DNA of 14,334 nucleotides, taken from Dissophora ornata (taxonomy: Eukaryota > Mortierellomycota > Mortierellomycetes > Mortierellales > Mortierellaceae). The position numbers were made by a program, and so were the translations under genes. How positions within the stretch are numbered: the stretch's first letter is position 1; every line of letters begins with the position of its first letter. Below are positions 14,083 to 14,334 of this stretch, piece by piece. The stretch covers positions 1 through 14,334 of the forward strand of contig MU617381.1 in NCBI GenBank assembly GCA_025201705.1. The letters are read 5' to 3'. The notes under the pieces were generated by a model. That model saw nothing but the letters and a program-made list of their open reading frames with translations. It searched no databases and was not told the DNA's origin.

Positions 14083-14334
14083 CGCTTTCGATACGATCGT
14101 AGCTCAAGTGTGGGTTCTTGTTGATGTGGTATTGATGGTGGATGAAAGGGATCTGATCTCGCAGGGATGGATATGACAGGGTGAGTAGACGATCCAGACA
14201 GACAGACAGACAGGCAGACAGACACGGTGGTGGGTAGACAGGTGTGGATGGATGGATGCGGCGATTGAGGGGATGTCGCGTGCTTGGGGGGGGTGGGTGT
14301 GTTTGCACGCGAATGGGGATGTGTATGGATGCGG
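14083..14334 (-). promoter_or_regulatory. Upstream region of the SPT2 gene
   Basis: On the minus strand the 70 bp before the ATG are pyrimidine- and CA-rich (ccctttcatccaccatc, aataccacatcaac), a usual fungal leader. Further out lie the CAGA microsatellite and a ggtggg-rich stretch. No TATA box is clear, and the window ends within the region. Confidence 0.5.
14196..14224 (+). repeat. (CAGA)n microsatellite
   Basis: About seven tetranucleotide units (cagacagacagacaggcagacagacac) with one A-to-G interruption, in the upstream region of the SPT2 gene. Gatgg-type short repeats follow at 14245-14256. Confidence 0.85.

Noticed and set aside
1..14334. CRISPR arrays, bacterial operons, rRNA genes
   Set aside because: No regularly spaced direct repeats, Shine-Dalgarno-led gene strings or rRNA signatures were seen; the gene style is eukaryotic throughout.

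Overview
The window looks like nuclear DNA of an early-diverging fungus, most likely Mortierellomycotina (Mortierella sensu lato). This is inferred from the F-box/LRR protein style, a RecQ-like helicase of the expanded fungal type, short introns with GTAAGT-type donors and CTAAC/TACTAAC branch sites, CT-rich leaders before start codons, and abundant retroposon and MITE debris. No search could be run, so the taxon is an inference. Several long open frames begin only at TTG or GTG; starts were re-chosen at ATG codons with fungal-type context.

Layout. 1-1680 is a repeat-rich, gene-poor segment. It holds the 3' end of a probable LINE at the window edge, a tandem duplication carrying two tRNA-Ala(AGC) genes, two degenerate minisatellites, and a 29-bp retroposed scrap with perfect 19-bp target-site duplications. 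1775-2190 is a frameshifted C-terminal remnant of a LINE reverse-transcriptase protein. 2279-2847 (minus) is an unrecognised small gene with excellent splice signals but a one-base phase conflict. 2966-3130 is a pogo-like MITE in its upstream region. 3366-4065 (minus) is a decayed gene with a 204-codon open frame and no ATG start, cut at its 5' side by a 377-bp MITE (4066-4442) flanked by TTAA.

4547-5059 (minus) encodes a Pro/Ala-rich protein with three 16-residue repeats and a PPxY motif. 5293-7179 (minus) encodes a 628-residue F-box/leucine-rich-repeat protein. 7564-8407 (plus) is a heavily decayed coding relic. It is followed by a 105-bp T-rich tract lying directly at the 3' end of a RecQ-like helicase gene (8535-10407, minus). 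That helicase gene is broken twice: a +1 frameshift in a homopolymer inside the Walker A motif, and an in-frame TAG before its C-terminal tail.

A divergent promoter region with a perfect 11-bp inverted repeat around a CACGTG E-box separates the helicase from a small plus-strand membrane-protein gene (11010-11240) that has a probable 5'UTR intron. The right end (11945-14082, minus) is the best-resolved gene. It is a five-exon SPT2 chromatin-protein gene (564 residues) assembled from splice sites, with a 9-nt coding first exon, a GC-AG intron and an unusual SR-protein-like RS domain.

No operon-like pathway is present. The intact genes suggest ordinary cell functions (ubiquitin-ligase substrate selection, chromatin, a small membrane protein) embedded in a region shaped by retroposition and MITE insertion.
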